From NCBI GenBank assembly GCA_024279135.1, contig JAJRRU010000006.1:52694-116693 (forward strand): a stretch of DNA of 64,000 nt, read 5' to 3'. A program made the position numbers and the translations under genes. Below the pieces are notes generated by a model that was not told the DNA's origin, made no database searches, and saw nothing but the letters and a program-made list of their open reading frames with translations. The stretch comes from Alphaproteobacteria bacterium. Its GTDB lineage: Bacteria > Pseudomonadota > Alphaproteobacteria > Rhodospirillales > Casp-alpha2. Position 1 is the first letter of the stretch; each line of letters begins with the position of its first letter. This document shows, one piece after another, positions 61,296 through 64,000 of this stretch.

Positions 61296-62090
61296 ATGCT
61301 TTTCAATGCCAGGCAATTTTTTGTTGTGGGGCTGGTTTTATTGCTCTCTGGCATGGGCCATGCCAAAGCGGCCCCACAATGGTGGCAACCGTCGGGTTTT
61401 GTTTCATGGGATTGGCAACTGACAGAACCCTTTGCCCTGGACCGGGATGTGGCCATGATCGATCTGGATCTGTTTGATACCAGTGCACAAACCGTCAGCC
61501 AGCTGAAATCCAGAGGCCTCAGGGTGATTTGTTATCTCAATGTTGGTGCCTGGGAGGACTGGCGCGAGGACGCAGCATTCTTTCCACAGGAATTACTCGG
61601 CAATGCCTATGATGGCTGGGATGGTGAACGGTGGTTTGATATTCGCCAGATCGAAAAACTGGCACCGCTCATAAGACAACGGCTGGATGCCTGCAAAGCC
61701 AAAGGATTTGACGGTATCGAGCCGGATAATATAGATGGTTATACAAACCAGACCGGGTTCGCGCTAAGCGCATCACACCAGTTGCGATATAACCGCTGGC
61801 TCGCCCGGGAAGCCCATATACGCGGCCTTTCCATTGGTCTTAAAAATGATGCTGATCAGGCAGCCGCCCTGGCCGATGAATATGACTGGGCCATGACGGA
61901 AGACTGCTTTGCTGAGGGATGGTGTGAGCAGATGATGCCGTTTATTGAACGGGGCAAGGCTGTATTCGCCGCCGAATATACCGACATGGACATGACAACC
62001 GGGCGTTTTTGCCATGAAGCAGCAGCCCTGGGTATCAGTGCTATTTTGAAAAACCGTGAACTTGATTCATGGTGGGCACCCTGTCTTTAA
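61296..62090 (+). CDS. GH114-like exported glycosidase (endo-alpha-1,4-polygalactosaminidase family)
   Basis: A 264-residue secreted protein with a signal peptide (LFNARQFFVVGLVLLLSGMG, then AKA). The start at ATG 61296 follows GGGAG; an open frame to 61254 is unlikely. The barrel signatures VAMIDLDLFD and KGFDGIEPDNIDGYTN contain conserved acids of the GH114/TM1410-like family, with DWAMTEDCFAEGWC later. The family cleaves galactosaminogalactan-type polymers in fungi; bacterial substrates are mostly unknown. Divergent from the ATP-grasp gene. Confidence 0.83.
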   Translation: MLFNARQFFVVGLVLLLSGMGHAKAAPQWWQPSGFVSWDWQLTEPFALDRDVAMIDLDLFDTSAQTVSQLKSRGLRVICYLNVGAWEDWREDAAFFPQELLGNAYDGWDGERWFDIRQIEKLAPLIRQRLDACKAKGFDGIEPDNIDGYTNQTGFALSASHQLRYNRWLAREAHIRGLSIGLKNDADQAAALADEYDWAMTEDCFAEGWCEQMMPFIERGKAVFAAEYTDMDMTTGRFCHEAAALGISAILKNRELDSWWAPCL

Positions 62091-62225
62091 AACCAGAGTG
62101 CGTCCAGGGCGAATGGATGATCACCCGTTATCGGGTTGGGTGGTCAGGGTAACAAAGTATTGCGAACGGTGATGATCGTTGTAGAGTTAGCGATTGTCTA
62201 CCTGTCTCCCAAACTTGGCGGTTTA

Positions 62226-63416
62226 ATGTCTCAGTCTTCCAGAAAATCCAATTTCCTCATCCCCTTTGCCCTTGGCCACTGTGCCAACGATCTGGTGCCG
62301 ATCGGGATGTACATTATTATTCCGGCGTTCGGCACTGCCATGGGGTTGTCGCCTGCCGAAATAGGGTTGTTGTTTATGATCCATAGTCTGGGTGCTTCCT
62401 TGGCCTATCTGCCGGCCGGGATTTTGGTCGATCATGTAGCCAATCGTGGGGTTCTGCTGTGCGCAACATTCTTCTGGGTTGGCGTTGGCTATCTCATCGC
62501 GTCCTTTGCCGATGGTTTCTGGTCCTTTGCCATCCTGATCGCCATTGCCGGTATGGGCGATGCGGCCTGGCATCCCATTGCAACGGGTGTGTTGGCCCAG
62601 ATGCATAAAGCGAGACGCGCCTATGCATTGGGTGTTCATGCCATTGGCGGACAACTTTCAGAACTTATTGCGCTGCCTGCCGTGGGCCTGATGCTGACCA
62701 TGTGGGACTGGAGCACGACCATAAGGGTGCTGGTCATCCCCACATTGATCGTCGGGTGTATTTTTATCTTTATAGCACCAAAAGTGCCGCGCCACGTTAA
62801 CTCGCGACCGACCAAGGCGGATTTTAATGATATCTGGAAAATCTGGTCCACCAGGTCGGGCCTGCGGGTGATCGCACTTTTTACCACATACAATATGGGT
62901 TTGTTCGCGACCATCACCATGACCCCGCTATATCTGCGGGCCAACCACGGCCTTGACTGGATGACCACGGCCATTGCTCTGGCGGCGATGATGCTGCCCG
63001 GTGCAGTGTTACAGCCCAGTTTGGGCAAATTATCCGACAGAATTGGTCGGCGGCCCTTGATCATCCTGGGCAACGCCCTTGCGGCCGGGGCGGCGTTTGT
63101 CGCCTGGCTGCCATTTTCTTTCGTGATCTCCCTCATCGCACTGGGGGTCGCCATGACAGCACTGTTATCCATCCGCGCTGTGTTGTTGGCCGCAGCGATC
63201 GATCATTCCGGTGGCCGCGAAGGGACAACTCTGGGCCTGACGTTTGCCTTTATGGACGGTTTTGCCGCCTCTGCCGCTGTGCTGGCAGGACTGGTGGGAG
63301 CAAATGATCTGTCCAACGCGTTCCTGCTGGCGAGCGGTTTCTCTTTGGTCGCGGTTATGCTCGCCGTCACCACGTTCAAGTCCGTCCGCGCAACATCAGC
63401 CACAGCGACTTCCTGA
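62226..63416 (+). CDS. MFS-family transporter
   Basis: A 396-residue membrane protein with about 12 helices. The start at ATG 62226 gives QSSRKSNFLIPFALGHCAND; the longer frame from 62136 is less likely. MFS landmarks are GILVDHVANRGVLL after helix 2, GMGDAAWHPIATGVL and GKLSDRIGRRPLIILGN in the second half. The first-half pattern resembles fosmidomycin-resistance type carriers. Substrate unknown. It is the last intact gene before the mobile-element junction. Confidence 0.82.
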   Translation: MSQSSRKSNFLIPFALGHCANDLVPIGMYIIIPAFGTAMGLSPAEIGLLFMIHSLGASLAYLPAGILVDHVANRGVLLCATFFWVGVGYLIASFADGFWSFAILIAIAGMGDAAWHPIATGVLAQMHKARRAYALGVHAIGGQLSELIALPAVGLMLTMWDWSTTIRVLVIPTLIVGCIFIFIAPKVPRHVNSRPTKADFNDIWKIWSTRSGLRVIALFTTYNMGLFATITMTPLYLRANHGLDWMTTAIALAAMMLPGAVLQPSLGKLSDRIGRRPLIILGNALAAGAAFVAWLPFSFVISLIALGVAMTALLSIRAVLLAAAIDHSGGREGTTLGLTFAFMDGFAASAAVLAGLVGANDLSNAFLLASGFSLVAVMLAVTTFKSVRATSATATS

Positions 63417-63531
63417 TCAATCATGAAATGCCAAATCTAGACGGGTTTGATCTGGGCACACTGTCGCCAATGTAAACTTATATTTTGATAGTTATGGATG
63501 ATAAGTGGCTAACCCCCTAATTGTTGACATC

Positions 63532-63636
63532 TTATGGCGTTTTCTCTTCAACTGAATATTGCTTCCGCGTCGCTCGGCGAATGTCCTTGATCGCCTTGGC
63601 TGCATCCGTCTGTCGTGTCTGTGATTTCTGTCTCAT
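63532..63636 (-). pseudogene. IS3-family OrfA fragment (N-terminal 32 residues)
   Basis: A good start (GGAATGAAG before ATG 63636) opens a frame reading RQKSQTRQTDAAKAI and RRATRKQYSVEEK, the N-terminus of a widespread IS3-family OrfA, then breaks to a stop after two foreign residues. Only about a third of OrfA remains, and the downstream CTAACCCCCTAATTG stretch resembles IS ends, so this may be an internally deleted copy. Same strand as the transposase end at the window edge. Confidence 0.65.
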
Positions 63637-63805
63637 CTTCATTCCCCTTCGGGTCGTTACGATAAACCAAAAATATTCTCATATGTAATCCCGTTAATTT
63701 GTTCCATAGGCGATGACGTTATACATAGGTGTGTCCCTTTTAAGAGTCACTGAGGGCTTCCCTGTATTCGTTTATTCTTCTTTGTCGTTAGTGTCACAAA
63801 CGTTA

Positions 63806-63833
63806 CGGAGTGTAGCTCAGTCTGGTAGAGCAC
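63806..63833 (+). pseudogene. 5' fragment of a tRNA-Pro gene
   Basis: CGGAGTG-TA-GCTC-AGTCTGGTA-GAGC-AC reproduces the acceptor 5' strand and complete D arm of a bacterial tRNA-Pro. Beyond 63833 the sequence cannot form an anticodon arm with a Pro anticodon, and no matching CACTCCG acceptor 3' strand follows. It looks like a tRNA gene cut by recombination or insertion of mobile DNA. Confidence 0.65.
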
Positions 63834-63902
63834 ATGCCAAGCCCCCGGCTTGTGCACCGTCGAGGGCCATACACATTAGGTAATGTGAATGAGTGTGAAA
63901 AG

Positions 63903-64000
63903 GTAATCCCCCCATTATTAGGGGCCTTTGAGAGTAGAATCGTTTAAGCGGCTATGGGCCTTACCGTGGCCAGTTTTTGCATCGGCGTTATGCCACCGAG
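63903..64000 (-). mobile_element. End of an IS3-family insertion sequence
   Basis: On the minus strand the transposase reading frame runs in from the window edge to a stop at 63944, followed by CCCCTAATAATGGGGGG, a terminal-repeat-like end with inverted C/G tracts near 63905-63922. The other end lies outside the window. The exact border cannot be set from here. Confidence 0.6.
63944..64000 (-). CDS. IS3-family transposase OrfB, C-terminal end (partial)
   Basis: The last 18 codons, LGGITPMQKLATVRPIAA, followed by a stop, match the end of IS3-type integrase-core transposases, whose final conserved portion is a Leu-Gly-Gly-x-Thr-Pro stretch. The catalytic DDE core is beyond the window. Together with the OrfA fragment 300 bases away it shows two copies or rearranged pieces of such an element. 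Confidence 0.7.
   Translation of the reverse strand, partial: LGGITPMQKLATVRPIAA

Noticed and set aside
63806..63885. Intact tRNA-Pro gene
   Set aside because: The anticodon and T arms and the 3' acceptor strand are missing, so it cannot fold as a full tRNA.
1..64000. CRISPR array, rRNA genes or prophage
   Set aside because: No regularly spaced repeat set, no rRNA-like stretch and no phage structural genes seen; the only repeats are short tandem ones.

Overview
The window comes from an alphaproteobacterium of moderate GC content, probably Rhodospirillales-like; I cannot name a genus. The signs are a FliX regulator, CckA directly downstream of flhB and followed by recA and alaS, a DksA with a single cysteine, the divergent flgF-flgG-flgA-flgH block, and a GlpSTPQV-type glycerol ABC importer with its DUF2160 partner.

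Layout: 1-2.97 kb is a ferric iron ABC importer (permease and binding protein, minus strand) behind two Fur-like sites. 3.1-23.2 kb is a flagellar and chemotaxis cluster in several transcription units: fliX; dksA; flgF-flgG-flgA-flgH (minus); fliL-fliM-DUF6468-MotE-like-cheY-cheZ; then three coupled genes coding for a MotB paralogue without the channel Asp, a canonical MotB and a 1170-residue periplasmic AMIN-like/TPR protein; a minus-strand fliP-fliO-unknown-fhlB unit; and flgB-flgC-fliE-fliQ-fliR-flhB. The set provides most of the export apparatus, rod proteins, part of the switch and chemotaxis response. There is no flagellin, hook, motA, fliF, fliG, fliN or flhA in view.

23.2-48.6 kb is mostly housekeeping and metabolism: cckA, recA (with SOS-like boxes), a HAD phosphatase, alaS, an MFS carrier, a cyclophilin, a second CheZ-like gene, pyruvate kinase, RarD and AEC/EamA transporters, a UDP-glucuronate epimerase, an aldehyde:ferredoxin oxidoreductase homologue, an acyl-CoA synthetase, an M3 peptidase, an ABC1 kinase, a methyltransferase, an orphan solute-binding protein and an orphan TonB/TolA-like protein with 22 Glu-Pro repeats.

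48.7-54.7 kb is the glycerol importer on the minus strand (binding protein, two ATPases, two permeases, DUF2160). 55-63.4 kb is accessory: a small secreted Ser/Gly-rich protein, two lipoproteins including a TPR-CHAT peptidase-like protein, an ATP-grasp enzyme, a GH114-like secreted protein and an MFS carrier. The right edge (63.5-64 kb) is a junction with IS3-family remnants and a 5' fragment of a tRNA-Pro gene, so a mobile region may begin there.

Most notable: the MotB-pseudoMotB-giant periplasmic triad, a 54-bp MITE-like insertion with TTAG duplications between flhB and cckA, a probable CTG start in the glycerol ATPase gene, and the envelope CHAT lipoprotein with two unknown exported neighbours.
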